DNA from: Embleya sp045207785
Lineage (GTDB): Bacteria > Actinomycetota > Actinomycetes > Streptomycetales > Streptomycetaceae
Length of the DNA: 64,000 nt
Assembly: GCF_045207785.1 (NCBI RefSeq)
Contig: NZ_CP108777.1
Coordinates: 2,604,001-2,668,000, forward strand
Reading direction: 5' to 3'
A program made the position numbers and the translations under genes. Positions within the stretch are counted from its first letter, which is position 1; each line of letters begins with the position of its first letter. This document shows, piece by piece, positions 17,829-26,370 of this stretch. Below the pieces are notes generated by a model that saw only the letters and a program-made list of their open reading frames with translations, did not search any database and had not been told where the DNA came from.

Positions 17829-17868
17829 AGAGCCCCCGCCCGACGTAGCGCCGCCGGGCGGGGGCTCT
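17829..17868 (+). terminator. Intrinsic terminator
   Basis: A perfect 14-bp stem (AGAGCCCCCGCCCG with its complement) and a 12-base loop, just after the XRE gene stop at 17820. Confidence 0.9.
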
Positions 17869-17979
17869 GCATGTACATGCCCGGAGCGCTGGCGATGGCT
17901 GGCCTGCTTCTTGCGCGTTCGCGCCGGTGGCGAGTGGGTGATGCTGTTCTGTGGGTTCGGGGTCCGGTCGGGGCTTGTT

Positions 17980-18525
17980 TCAGATCCGGTTGCGGCGGTG
18001 GAGGCGGAGGGCTTTGGCCATGGCGAGGGTGGCGCCGGTGGTCAGGAGTGCGCGGATGCCGTTCCAGATGTTCCAGGTGGTCTCGAAGTCGGTGCGGGCC
18101 TTGGTGGGGTCGGCGTCGCCGGTGGAGGCGAGCATCTCGTTGAGGGGGACGTTGATGCCCGAGGTGGTGAGGACGGTGGTCGTGTAGAGGGCGAGTGCGC
18201 CCAAAGCCCACTTCATGGTGGTGCCGCCGCCGCGCTTGCGGAGCTTCCAGGCGGCGACGGCGGGTGCGGCCAGGGCGCCGAAGAAGACGGCGAAGAAGAG
18301 CGGGTTCTCGATCCCTGTGTTGATGCTCTGCATCGAGTTGACGAACCCGGCGTCGTCCTTGGTGGAGAGCATGGGCATGACGACGGCGGTGAAGGCGACG
18401 TAGGTGCCGGCCATGAGGGCGTTGGCGACGGTTCCGGCGGTGAACCAGCGGCCGACGGTGTCGCGGGTGCCGGCGACGGTGTCGGGCGAGGCGGCGGCGG
18501 TGAGGATGTGGTCGACGGCGGCCAT
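17980..18525 (-). CDS. DUF1772 (anthrone oxygenase-like) membrane protein
   Basis: A 181-residue protein with four hydrophobic spans: VANALMAGTYVAFTAVVMPM, PLFFAVFFGALAAPAVAAWK, MKWALGALALYTTTVLTTSG and a last one near IRALLTTGATLAMAKALRL. The conserved INVPLNEML (family N-P-N) after the third span and TWNIWNGIRALL before the fourth identify DUF1772. Members act as small membrane oxygenases or are uncharacterised. The ATG at 18523-18525 follows CGGGAG; a longer frame to 18612 lacks a binding site. The gene stands alone. Confidence 0.85.
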   Translation of the reverse strand: MAAVDHILTAAASPDTVAGTRDTVGRWFTAGTVANALMAGTYVAFTAVVMPMLSTKDDAGFVNSMQSINTGIENPLFFAVFFGALAAPAVAAWKLRKRGGGTTMKWALGALALYTTTVLTTSGINVPLNEMLASTGDADPTKARTDFETTWNIWNGIRALLTTGATLAMAKALRLHRRNRI

Positions 18526-18893
18526 GGCGAACTCCCGGGAAATCGACGGCGGGTGAGGGGAGGAGCGGGTCGCGGTCTCCGCGTTTCGCCGCTCCGTTCT
18601 TCGACACCTCAAGACTCCCGTTCGCGTCCGCCTCGAACAACGGCCGTTCCCGCAAGCACGGTTAACCCCGGGGTTACCGATACAACCGGGGACATGCTCG
18701 GACGATCACTCCACCCGACGCGTTCGCCCGGAACGCCGAACGGACCGTCGCCCGGCTGCGACCATGCTCCGATGACTGAGACCACCGCGACTCCGCCGTG
18801 CCTGCAGTGAACGAGCCCAGGGACAGCCGAGACCGGCCGTCCCCAGGCTCGCGCGCACCGACAAACGCTTCTCGCGCGAGACTGCGGGTCGGG
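18526..18893. other. Intergenic region with a possible imperfect terminator
   Basis: Promoter-side region of the DUF1772 gene. At about 18811-18852 an imperfect hairpin (CGAGCC/GGCTCG then GGGAC/GTCCC, two mismatches between) could end transcription of the minus-strand gene that stops at 18894. Nothing else seen. Confidence 0.45.
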
Positions 18894-19269
18894 TTAGAGC
18901 CGACCGGTGGCGTGGTCGACCGGGTGTCCCCGCAGCAGACCGGCGTACTTGATCACTTCAGCCTGGATTGCGCGGGCGTCACCGTCGCCGTTGGCGATCT
19001 CGTCCAGCACGTTCTGGATGTCCCACATCATGCGGTGGGGGAGGGGGATGACGGCGGCCGGGGGATTGACCCCGCTCACGGACACCCCCCAGCCGAGCTG
19101 GATTTCGGGGTCGTTGTCCGGGGTGACCTGCTCGACGACGGTGTCGTCGCAAGCTCCTCCGGCCTTGGCCTGGACGACGAAGTCCCGGGAACACGTTCCT
19201 TGCCGGCGACCCGGACGCATCCGGGGCTGCAATGTCCGTGCATCTGCAAACTTTGCAGGTCAGAGCCAT
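18894..19269 (-). pseudogene. Small hypothetical protein with one frameshift
   Basis: From the ATG at 19267-19269 the frame reads MALTCKVCRCTDIAAPDASG, with Cys residues spaced CxxCxC. Near 19193 it shifts to the frame reading RDFVVQAKAGGACDDTVVEQ, IPLPHRMMWDIQNVLDEIAN and ends at 18894. Removing one C from a CCC run joins ARNVF to RDFVV, giving about 125 residues. Both halves have protein-like composition, so this is one gene. Family not recognised. It is divergent from the zeta-toxin-like gene at 19404. Confidence 0.6.
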
Positions 19270-19403
19270 ATGCAACGTGCGCTCAGGGCCGGTTCGTGTG
19301 ACTACTCTGCTGTCGTGCTCAGCGGGCCGACGCCGAAATGGCGACGGCCCCCGGTTGCCTCCGGGAGCCGCCTGTTTCACAGAGTCCGACGGATGGAGAC
19401 TGA

Positions 19404-21290
19404 ATGCCCATCGACGAACCACGCCCATGCTGTCATGCCCGCTTGTCGGTTGCGACACCCGCCGATGAGTATCACCGACACATGGTGATCGACCGGATCT
19501 TGGCGACATGGACGGCCGGCGCGGTGCGGCAGGACCGGCCAGTGGTGGTCTTCGTCGGCGGTCAGCCCGGCGCGGGGAAGACCTCGATCGCCGATCTGGT
19601 CCAGGTGGTACTCGATCGTCGTGGCGGCACGGTCCGCGTCGGTGCCGATCTCTACAAGCCCCTCCACCCCCGCTACGCCGAGGCCCTGTCCGAGGACGTG
19701 CGCACCGCCGGCGCGGCGGTGCGAGCGGACACCCGTCGTTGGCAGGTCGCAGTCGAGGCGCATGTGCGGGACCGGGGTTTCGACGCGGTGGTGGAGACCG
19801 CGCTCGCCGACGTGGACGCGTTTCGCGCCGACGCGGCGGCGTACAGGTGGGCGGGTTTCCGGGTCGAGGTCGTCGCGTTGGCGACGCCGGAAGCCCTGAG
19901 TCAGTTGGGGATCCTGGACCGCTATGTCACCGGCGCGACCGCCGCCGCGGGCCGGTACGTGTCCTGGGAGAACCACGACGCCTGCGCGCGGGCGTTACCG
20001 CAGGTCCTGGCAGTGATCGAGGCAGAGCAGCTGGCGGACCGGGTTACCGTCGTGCGCCGGGACGGCACCGCGCTGTACGCCAACGAGGCGGGCGTGGATG
20101 GTGAGTGGGTCCGCCCGGTGGGAGCCGACACGGCCGTGGTCGGCGAGCGCGCCAGACCGTGGACCGCGCCGGAGACGATGCGATTCCGAGCGGATCTGGC
20201 CGACACCGACCGGCGCCTGCATTGCGAACCGCTGGCCGAGGACCACCGCTTGGCCGTCCGACGCGACGCGGAACGGGCCGCGGCCCTGGCCGAGCCGGTC
20301 CGGCGGATCGCCCGGGCGATCGCCGAGGCACCCGGCGTCGACTACCACCGCCTGTCCGCCGCGGAACACCAATGGATCTTCGACGAGTTGCTCGTTCCGG
20401 ACCTGGGGGAGATCACCGCGCACGAGCGCCCGGTGGTGGTGTACGTCATGGGCCAGCCCGGCGCCGGCAAGACCCGCGCGGCGCGCCTGGTCCACCGCGC
20501 CATGCGCCACCGCCGACCCACCGGGATCACCGCCGAGGACTTCAAGGTCTCCCACCCCGACTACCTGCAACTCCTCCGGGAACGCCCCCGCACCGCCGGC
20601 GAACGCGTGCGCGCCGACTACCGTGCCTGGCGCGACCAGGCCATGGCATACGTCCGCGCGCGCCGCGGCGACATGATCGTCGAGATCTCCCCGGGCAGCG
20701 CCGACGCGTTCCTGGCCGACGCCGCCGCGGACCGCCGCGCCGGCTACCGGGTCGACCTCGTCGTCCTGGCCGTCCGCGCAGCGGACAGCCGCCAGGGCAC
20801 CGCCGCCCGCTACGCCCGGGTAGGCAGGTCCGGCCCGGCCCGATTCACCACGGCCGCCGGGCACGACCGGTGCCTGCGCGCGGTCCTGGACTCGGTCCAC
20901 GCCGCCGAGCACGACTCGCCGGTGGACTCGGTGACGGTCGTGCGGCGCGACCACACGGCGACCTATCGCAACGACCGCGGCCCGGACGGGCGGTGGACCC
21001 GTGCGGCGGGCGCCGCGTGGGCGTTGCTGGGCGAGCAGCGGCGTCCCTACACCCCGGGCGAGGCGGCCGAGTTCCTCTCGATCCACCGGTGGCTGACGGC
21101 GGTGTTGCCGCAACACCGGTCCGAGCTGGCGGACATCGCCAGCCTTGCCGCGCCCCTGATGCCCGCGCCGACGCGACTCCAGTCCCTGGGCACGCCCACG
21201 TCGCGGGCCGGGCTGCCCGTCCCGTCCCCGCGGACCGCGCCGGAATTCGGTTACGGCTCTTCGGTGAGTTCCCTGAAACGCGCGTCGTAG
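19404..21290 (+). CDS. Tandem zeta-toxin-like kinase
   Basis: A 628-residue protein made of two zeta/PezT-type kinase units. Unit 1 has Walker A GGQPGAGKTS (about 52-61) and the catalytic-Asp segment VGADLYKPLHPRY. Unit 2 has MGQPGAGKTR (about 348-357) and ITAEDFKVSHPDY. Each unit ends with a similar strand, RVTVVRRDGTALYANE or SVTVVRRDHTATYRND. Zeta kinases phosphorylate UDP-sugars and block peptidoglycan synthesis, or act on small molecules. Both ATP sites and both Asp residues are intact. GGAG lies 6 bases before 19404. A small convergent gene overlaps the last 40 bases. Most relatives have one unit; the fused duplication is unusual. Confidence 0.9.
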   Translation: MPIDEPRPCCHARLSVATPADEYHRHMVIDRILATWTAGAVRQDRPVVVFVGGQPGAGKTSIADLVQVVLDRRGGTVRVGADLYKPLHPRYAEALSEDVRTAGAAVRADTRRWQVAVEAHVRDRGFDAVVETALADVDAFRADAAAYRWAGFRVEVVALATPEALSQLGILDRYVTGATAAAGRYVSWENHDACARALPQVLAVIEAEQLADRVTVVRRDGTALYANEAGVDGEWVRPVGADTAVVGERARPWTAPETMRFRADLADTDRRLHCEPLAEDHRLAVRRDAERAAALAEPVRRIARAIAEAPGVDYHRLSAAEHQWIFDELLVPDLGEITAHERPVVVYVMGQPGAGKTRAARLVHRAMRHRRPTGITAEDFKVSHPDYLQLLRERPRTAGERVRADYRAWRDQAMAYVRARRGDMIVEISPGSADAFLADAAADRRAGYRVDLVVLAVRAADSRQGTAARYARVGRSGPARFTTAAGHDRCLRAVLDSVHAAEHDSPVDSVTVVRRDHTATYRNDRGPDGRWTRAAGAAWALLGEQRRPYTPGEAAEFLSIHRWLTAVLPQHRSELADIASLAAPLMPAPTRLQSLGTPTSRAGLPVPSPRTAPEFGYGSSVSSLKRAS

Positions 21291-21553
21291 AGGGCTGTGA
21301 TCTCCGCCGCCCGGTCGGGGTCGGCGTATTTCAGCTCCCGCCGGTCGCTTACGCACGCCTGCCGCTCGGCCCGCAAGCGCGCCAGACGTCCGGTGTCCGG
21401 CGCGGCCGCCCTGGTCTCGGCCAGGATCCGCTCGGTGTACCAGGCGATCACCTGGCCCACCGTTTCGGACCCGCCCTCGTGGTCGGCCGTCTCGGAACGG
21501 TCCGGGACTTCGGGTGATGTGTGTGGGGCGTCGTCGGGGGCGGGGTCGTGCAC
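21251..21553 (-). CDS. Small helical protein beside zeta kinase, possible partner
   Basis: A 100-residue protein whose last 65 residues are charged helices: GQVIAWYTERILAETRAAAP, RLARLRAERQACVSDRRELK, AEITALYDARFRELTEE. Similar small proteins are often encoded directly beside zeta-toxin genes in Streptomyces and are candidate antitoxins. Here it is convergent and overlaps the kinase 3' end by 40 bases, so the two transcripts would be antisense over the overlap. The assignment as antitoxin is inference from position and family association. No epsilon-antitoxin motif is recognisable. Confidence 0.7.
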   Translation of the reverse strand: MHDPAPDDAPHTSPEVPDRSETADHEGGSETVGQVIAWYTERILAETRAAAPDTGRLARLRAERQACVSDRRELKYADPDRAAEITALYDARFRELTEEP

Positions 21554-21610
21554 GGAAGCCGCCTTGGGATCGGGGCAGGAGAGATGGCGAGGGCCATTGG
21601 GTGGCGCGCC

Positions 21611-22092
21611 CGGCCGGGGGCCCGGCGCGGGTTCTGTCCCGACGGGGGACCGTCCTGTCGGATGCTTTCCCCGATATCGCGGCTGCGGCCGAACGGGACC
21701 TTCCCGAAGACGTGCTGCTGGACGGCGAGCTGGTGGACTGGCACGACGGCAAGCTCGCGTTCGACCTCTTGCGGAAGCGGATGAACCGAACCCGGGCCGG
21801 GGCCTCGAAGTTGGCGTGGGAGAGTCCGGCGAACTTCGTGGCCTTCGACCTGATCCCTCGGGATCGGGATCTCACCGCGTTGCCCTACACCGAGCGCCGC
21901 TCGGCCCTGGAGGCCCTGTTCGCCGAGTACGGGCTCGGCCCGCCGTGGGTGTTGTGCCCGTCGACGACCGACCGCGCTCTTGCAGAGCGGTGGATGCGGG
22001 AGTGGGCGCCGGCGGGGATCGAGGGCCTGATGGTCAAGGACCCGCGACAGCGGTATCTGCCGGGGGAGCGCCGGTGGCGCAAGTTCCGATAG
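21611..22092 (+). pseudogene. ATP-dependent DNA ligase, nucleotidyltransferase domain fragment
   Basis: The frame reads ARVLSRRGTVLSDAFPDIAA, LPEDVLLDGELVDWHDGKLA, FVAFDLIPRDRDLTALPYTE (motif III), IEGLMVKDP (motif IV) and ERRWRKFR (motif V), ending in a stop at 22092. The N-terminal segment with motif I (KxDG), which carries the AMP-accepting lysine, is missing. The C-terminal OB domain is not here but reappears in the same orientation at 24668-25066. Inactive as it stands. Confidence 0.85.
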
Positions 22093-22100
22093 CGAGCGGA

Positions 22101-22245
22101 ATTGCGCTGGATGCAACATTCGACGCGGGCGGCAAACGGGGCTGACCTGCAGGTCACGGCGGATCTCGGGCGGCGGACTCTGTCCGCCGCCCGAGGCTTG
22201 ACCAGCGCCCCGTAACCGATTCAACGATGTTGCGTTGGACGCAAC
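22101..22245. promoter_or_regulatory. Pair of related palindromes
   Basis: GTTGCGT-TGG-ACGCAAC at 22229-22245 is a perfect 7-bp inverted repeat with a 3-base spacer. ATTGCGC-TGG-ATGCAAC at 22101-22117 is the same motif with four differences, 128 bp away in the same orientation. They look like binding sites for one dimeric regulator, or recognition sites at the edge of the segment that splits the ligase. Confidence 0.5.
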
Positions 22246-22520
22246 GCGAGCGTGGACCTGCCGGAAGTCTCCCATTTGGTGCTGGTCGATGGTGTCGCCC
22301 TCCTGGATCCCCAGCGGCGATCTTCGAGGCGGTCAATAACCTTCGTGCCGGGATGAGGTCGAAGCGAATGGTCAGGCCGAGACTCTTAGCTTCTTTGACC
22401 ATGCGGCGCATGGCGCCTTTGGGTTGCTGCGGATCGTTGATGTTGATGGAACTATCTGCGAGATGTGGGCGTGATCCGTGATGCCGAGCATTTCGGATGG
22501 ACAGGTCACGGGGGTGGCGG
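22246..22520. other. Leader region of the kinase gene
   Basis: No gene supported. On the minus strand one frame reads GLTIRFDLIPARRLLTA but has no start signal. This is the probable promoter region of the kinase. Confidence 0.4.
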
Positions 22521-24137
22521 GTGGAGCGGGGCGCTTTGATCGCGGGCAGGTACGAGTTGACGCGAGAGCTCGGTCGAGGGGGCATGGGCGAGGTCTGGGC
22601 CGGACGTGATCGCCAACTCCACCGCAACGTCGCCGTCAAACTCCTGCACCACGACGACCACGCCCCGCCCGAGCGGATCCGCCGATTCGAACGCGAGGCG
22701 GTGGCCGCAGCCCAGATCAACCACCCCAACATCGTCGCCCTTTACGACCGCGGCACCCACGACCACCTGCAATTCCTGATCATGGAGTACGTCGAGGGCA
22801 CCAGCCTGGCCCAATACCTGCGCGGGCGCGGTCCCCTGGCTCTGGACCGGGCCTTGGAGATCACCGAGGAGATCTGTGCCGCCCTCGTCGCGGCGCACGA
22901 GGCGAACGTCGTCCACTACGACGTCAAGCCTTCGAACGTCATGCTCACCACGGCCGGCTCCGTCAAGGTCGTGGACTTCGGCATCGCCGGCTTCACCCAC
23001 TCCCACACCTTCACCGTCACGCCCACCACGATGCTTTCCCCCGCCGGAACCGCCCAGTACGGGGCGCCGGAGCAGTTCCTCGACGAACGCGGCGACGAAC
23101 GCTCCGACCTCTACGCCCTGGGCGGCGTCCTTTTCGCCCTGCTTACCGGGGCGCCTCCCTTCGGCGAAGGCACACCCTTGTCGGTGATCCGTCGCAAACT
23201 CGACGAAGACCCTCCGGAGGTGACCGAACTTCGCCCCGACGTCCCCGCGCCGGTGGCCCGGTTCCTCGCGGACCTTCTCCGGCGCGACCCCGAAGAGCGC
23301 CCCGGATCGGCGGCGGCAGTCCACCGTCGCCTCGCGCAGCTGCGCCCGGACACCACCGACCGAGATACCCACGGCACCGAGACGGAGGTCATCCGGCCAC
23401 TCGCGCGGACTCGGGCGCTCGACGCATCCCAACCGGGAACCGCAGACGTCGAGTTCGCGCAGACGGTCGCGCGCCGATGGGCCGTGAGCAGGGGCGTTCG
23501 ACTTCTGGCGGGCCTGTCGATGTCTCTCGTGGTGGTCGCCATCGCCTACTACGCCGTGGTCGAACAGCGTGATCGGTCGGACAACGCCGCCGCCGGTCCG
23601 AGCGCGACCGTCACTTCGGCGCCCCGGTACCAGAGGATGCCGGACCTGTGTGGGGACCTGCAGCGCAATCAGATGCGGGGGAGGAAGGAATTGGCGGCCT
23701 ATGAGCTGTCGAAGATCACCAACGACAGCCGGAACGCGAACTGCGGGTGGAAGGGCGGCCCCGACAACCAGGGGTTCGAGCTGGTCATCAGCTCGGTGCT
23801 AGGCGGCGAAGGACCCCCGCAGGAAGAGATGAAAGCGTTCACGCCCGGCCCCGATCCCTTTGGTGGCAGTACCTCCAGCAAGCTGGCGAACGGGCCCGGG
23901 GACGAGGCGGTGCAGACGGTGATGGACGAGGCGATCTCGAAGATCGGCACGCACAACACCACCTACGTCCGGTTCCGGCGGGCCAACCTCGTCATCGAGA
24001 TCAAGTACAGGGAGTTCGGGAACTTGGGCGCGAACCACAAGCAGAGGGTCACCACTTTGGCGAACCAGTTCGCCGGCTACCTCGACGAGTTCCTCAAAAA
24101 CGAGCCGAGCAACCACGAAAAACCCGTCTGGGGTTGA
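22521..24137 (+). CDS. Membrane Ser/Thr protein kinase, non-RD type
   Basis: A 538-residue PknB-like receptor kinase. The Gly-rich loop is LGRGGMGEVW (17-26), the ATP lysine is Lys40, the catalytic loop is HYDVKPSN (132-139), DFG is in VVDFGIAG, and APE in YGAPEQF. The catalytic loop has Tyr where most kinases have Arg (HRD), making this a non-RD kinase. One membrane span follows (about 326-348, LAGLSMSLVVVAIAYYAVV), then an extracellular domain of about 185 residues with two Cys (PDLCGDLQRNQ, NANCGWKGG), resembling DUF3558-type sensors. Start at GTG 22521, after GGGGGTGG; ATG 22497 is the alternative. Confidence 0.9.
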   Translation: MERGALIAGRYELTRELGRGGMGEVWAGRDRQLHRNVAVKLLHHDDHAPPERIRRFEREAVAAAQINHPNIVALYDRGTHDHLQFLIMEYVEGTSLAQYLRGRGPLALDRALEITEEICAALVAAHEANVVHYDVKPSNVMLTTAGSVKVVDFGIAGFTHSHTFTVTPTTMLSPAGTAQYGAPEQFLDERGDERSDLYALGGVLFALLTGAPPFGEGTPLSVIRRKLDEDPPEVTELRPDVPAPVARFLADLLRRDPEERPGSAAAVHRRLAQLRPDTTDRDTHGTETEVIRPLARTRALDASQPGTADVEFAQTVARRWAVSRGVRLLAGLSMSLVVVAIAYYAVVEQRDRSDNAAAGPSATVTSAPRYQRMPDLCGDLQRNQMRGRKELAAYELSKITNDSRNANCGWKGGPDNQGFELVISSVLGGEGPPQEEMKAFTPGPDPFGGSTSSKLANGPGDEAVQTVMDEAISKIGTHNTTYVRFRRANLVIEIKYREFGNLGANHKQRVTTLANQFAGYLDEFLKNEPSNHEKPVWG

Positions 24138-24320
24138 ATCACGCCGTCTCTGGGCCCGGTCGGCGGCCACAACGCGTTGCGTGTCCACCTCTATCGGCTC
24201 GCCCGGCTCCAACCCCACGACATCGTGAATAGGCATGATCACGGTCAGACCGGCCAGGGCTGAGATTACAGAGCGAGGGGTGGGCGCCACGCGCTCAATG
24301 AAGGCCCTGGGTCGCGGTTC
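24138..24320. other. Intergenic, nothing recognised
   Basis: Short spacer between the kinase and a minus-strand mini-ORF. No hairpin of note. Confidence 0.4.
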
Positions 24321-24437
24321 TCAGGACGGTGGGTTCAACCGGGCGTCGATCCCAAACACGTTCCGCAGGATGTTCAAAGCGACGCTCGCTTCGGCGAACA
24401 CCGAGGACGGGTCCACACCGTCCATCACCCTGCGCAT
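24321..24437 (-). CDS. 38-residue open frame with strong ribosome binding site
   Basis: The frame begins MRRVMDGVDPSSVFAEASVA and continues with a helical stretch, ALNILRNVFGIDARLNPPS. The ATG is at 24435-24437, and GGGGAGG lies 3 bases before it. The composition is clearly protein-like, unlike the frames around it. It may be a genuine small protein or the surviving tail of a larger gene. I do not recognise it. Confidence 0.45.
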   Translation of the reverse strand: MRRVMDGVDPSSVFAEASVALNILRNVFGIDARLNPPS

Positions 24438-24667
24438 GGCCTCCCCGCCACCCGTGCGGGGATATGAGCGTCAGGGATACCCTCGGTGACAGCGGCCTCC
24501 CGAGCCCGGGCGTCTTCGTCGGACTGGCGACGACCCTGCTGAGCTGACGTCTGGGCGCTTGCCCTGGGTAACGCGGCGCCGACGCGGCTGACGGGTCCAA
24601 CCCGATCCCGCGTAGACGACAACGCACCCGAGTAGCACACGCAACGAATACGTGGTTTGCACCCGTA

Positions 24668-25066
24668 CTGCGGAACACGACCGAGGCCGTGATCGGGGCG
24701 GTCGCCGGGAGCATCTCGCAGCCCACCACGGTGTTGTTCGGCCGGTTCGACGACATTGGCCTGCTGAGGTCCGTCGGCCGCAGTACGGTCCCAGGCCGCC
24801 GCGTGGCCGCCGCTGTGACCGCTCGGCTGGCCCCGGCCGCCGACGACCACCCTTGGTACGGCCGCTCGTTCTCGACCGCGTGGGGAAGCCGCGAGAGACA
24901 CCCGATGATCCCGGTGGAGCCGGACATGGTGGCCGAGGTCGCGGTGGACACGGCGTTCGACGAGGGCCGGTGGCGGCACCCGGTCCGGCTGCTGCGCCTG
25001 CGCGAGGACATGGCGCCGGTGGATGTGCCGACGTTCGGCGAGGGCGACCGGCCCGCCGCCGGCTGA
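24668..25066 (+). pseudogene. ATP-dependent DNA ligase, C-terminal OB-domain fragment
   Basis: The frame reads VLRNTTEAVIGAVAGS, TTVLFGRFDDIGLLRSVGRS, HPWYGRSFSTAWGSRE and GRWRHPVRLLRLREDMAP, the OB-fold domain of actinobacterial ATP-dependent DNA ligases (TTEAVIGAVTGS..., RWRHPV). It has no start codon of its own. It begins exactly where the fragment at 21611-22092 ends in the family order, so both probably come from one gene split by the 2.6-kb segment carrying the membrane kinase. Confidence 0.8.
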
Positions 25067-25180
25067 GCCCGGACGTGCGAACACGCGGCGCGGCGCTCGG
25101 AACCCGTCTCGGAACCGAGATGTCGCGAGGAGTTGGGCACTATATGGAATGATCCAGGCCGGTTGGTGGCCCGCCCCGTT
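25067..25180. other. Intergenic
   Basis: Short spacer with a locally AT-rich patch (TATATGGAATGATCC near 25141). Nothing else recognised. Confidence 0.4.
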
Positions 25181-25501
25181 CTAGGCACACGGCCACCAGG
25201 CATCGATGTGATCGATCCGGATTCGCACCTTCTGCCGCCTGGCCTCCCCGATCCCCACGTCCGGATCCGTGTGCATGTGCAGGTATGCGCTCGCGTCGTC
25301 CTCGGCGCTGTGGTTCTTCTCGTATTTCTGCTTCTGCGGCGGGGAGGGCAGCGCCTCATCCACAAAGGCGGCGACGGCGATCACGCGACCGGTCAGCACA
25401 GTCCCTCGGATCAACACCTGAATCCGGTAGGGGGCACTACGGGATTGTTCATCCGAGGCATCAAGAGATATGAATTTCAGCAAAAGGTCTGAATGGCTCA
25501 T
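25181..25501 (-). CDS. Hypothetical protein, 106 residues
   Basis: The frame reads MSHSDLLLKFISLDASDEQS, then RSAPYRIQVLIRGTVLTGRV and IAVAAFVDEALPSPPQKQKY. The C-terminal part contains HMHTDPDVGIGEARRQK. The N-terminal half has a small beta-barrel-like strand pattern. The sequence around the start is AT-rich (TATAGGTATTCTGC), which may be the promoter. The start is uncertain: ATG at 25499-25501, or the GTG at 25519 with AAAGG upstream. Function unknown. Confidence 0.6.
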   Translation of the reverse strand: MSHSDLLLKFISLDASDEQSRSAPYRIQVLIRGTVLTGRVIAVAAFVDEALPSPPQKQKYEKNHSAEDDASAYLHMHTDPDVGIGEARRQKVRIRIDHIDAWWPCA

Positions 25502-25654
25502 ATAGGTATTCTGCTGCACTAATCGGGCCTTTGCTCGTTGTAGATAGCCGGCCCGCCGCTGGCTGACGTTGCCCTCGGGGCTGGTCGGTTTCGGGTGCGG
25601 GTCAGAACGGTGCGGGTCCTGTGCCGGTGATGTGGGCGTGGTGGTCCAGGAGGC

Positions 25655-25805
25655 GGTCGACCGTGAAAGGCGCCGTGTGCCGGGCGGTGATCGGAGCACA
25701 TGTGCAGCCGCTGCTGCCGTCCGGCACCGTCGCCTGCACCCCCGGTGGCGTCAACGCCTCGGCCGACGAGTTCACGATCACGGTGCAGGGCCGCAGCGGG
25801 CACGC
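25655..25805 (+). pseudogene. M20 metallopeptidase/amidohydrolase fragment
   Basis: The frame contains VIGAHVQPLLPSGTVACTPG and GVNASADEFTITVQGRSGHA, the segment of M20 amidohydrolases around the conserved G-x-H-V and the dimerisation-domain start (ADEF-I-V-GRGGHA). Neither end of the gene is present. It is joined directly, with a frame change near 25805, to an ornithine aminotransferase fragment. Confidence 0.8.
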
Positions 25806-25807
25806 CA

Positions 25808-26273
25808 CATCTATATCCTCGGCAAGGCACTCGGCGGGGGCATCGTGCCCGTCTCCGCAGTGGTCTCCCGTCACGACGTGCTGAGTGTCATCCGCCCCGG
25901 CAGCCACGGCTCCACCTTCGGTGGCAACCCACTGGCCGCCGCCGTCGGCCATGCCGTGGTCGGGCTGCTGCGCAGTGGTGAGTACCAGGCCCGCGCGGCC
26001 GCTCTCGGCGAGCGGCTGCGCGGCCGGCTGGAGGATCTGACCGGCCGGGGCGTGGTCGCCGTCAGGTCCCGTGGCTTGTGGGCCGGTGTCGACCTCGACC
26101 CCGCACTGATCACCGGACGCGATGCCTGTATGCGGCTCCTGGACCACGGCGTGCTCGCCAAGGACACCCACGGCTCCACCCTCCGGCTCGCCCCGCCACT
26201 GGTCATCGAGCCCGATCAACTGGACTGGATGTGCGATCGGCTGGGCGAAGTCCTGGCACAGGCCAGGGCCTGA
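25808..26273 (+). pseudogene. rocD: Ornithine aminotransferase C-terminal fragment
   Basis: About 155 residues of the C-terminal half of ornithine--oxo-acid aminotransferase: ILGKALGGGIVPVSAVVSRH, with the PLP-binding Lys in LGKALGGG; then GSHGSTFGGNPLAAAVGHAV, SRGLWAGVDLDPALITGRDA and GVLAKDTHGSTLRLAPPLVI. The N-terminal 60% is missing, so activity is not expected. The join to an unrelated peptidase fragment at about 25805 indicates a deletion or recombination. Confidence 0.9.
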
Positions 26274-26370
26274 TGTCCGGCGGGCAGCGTCGGGCACGGC
26301 CGGAGGAGCCGCCGGTTCCCCCGCCGACTTCGAAACGGTGTGCCGGGCTGTGCCAAGAAGGGGATTCGTC

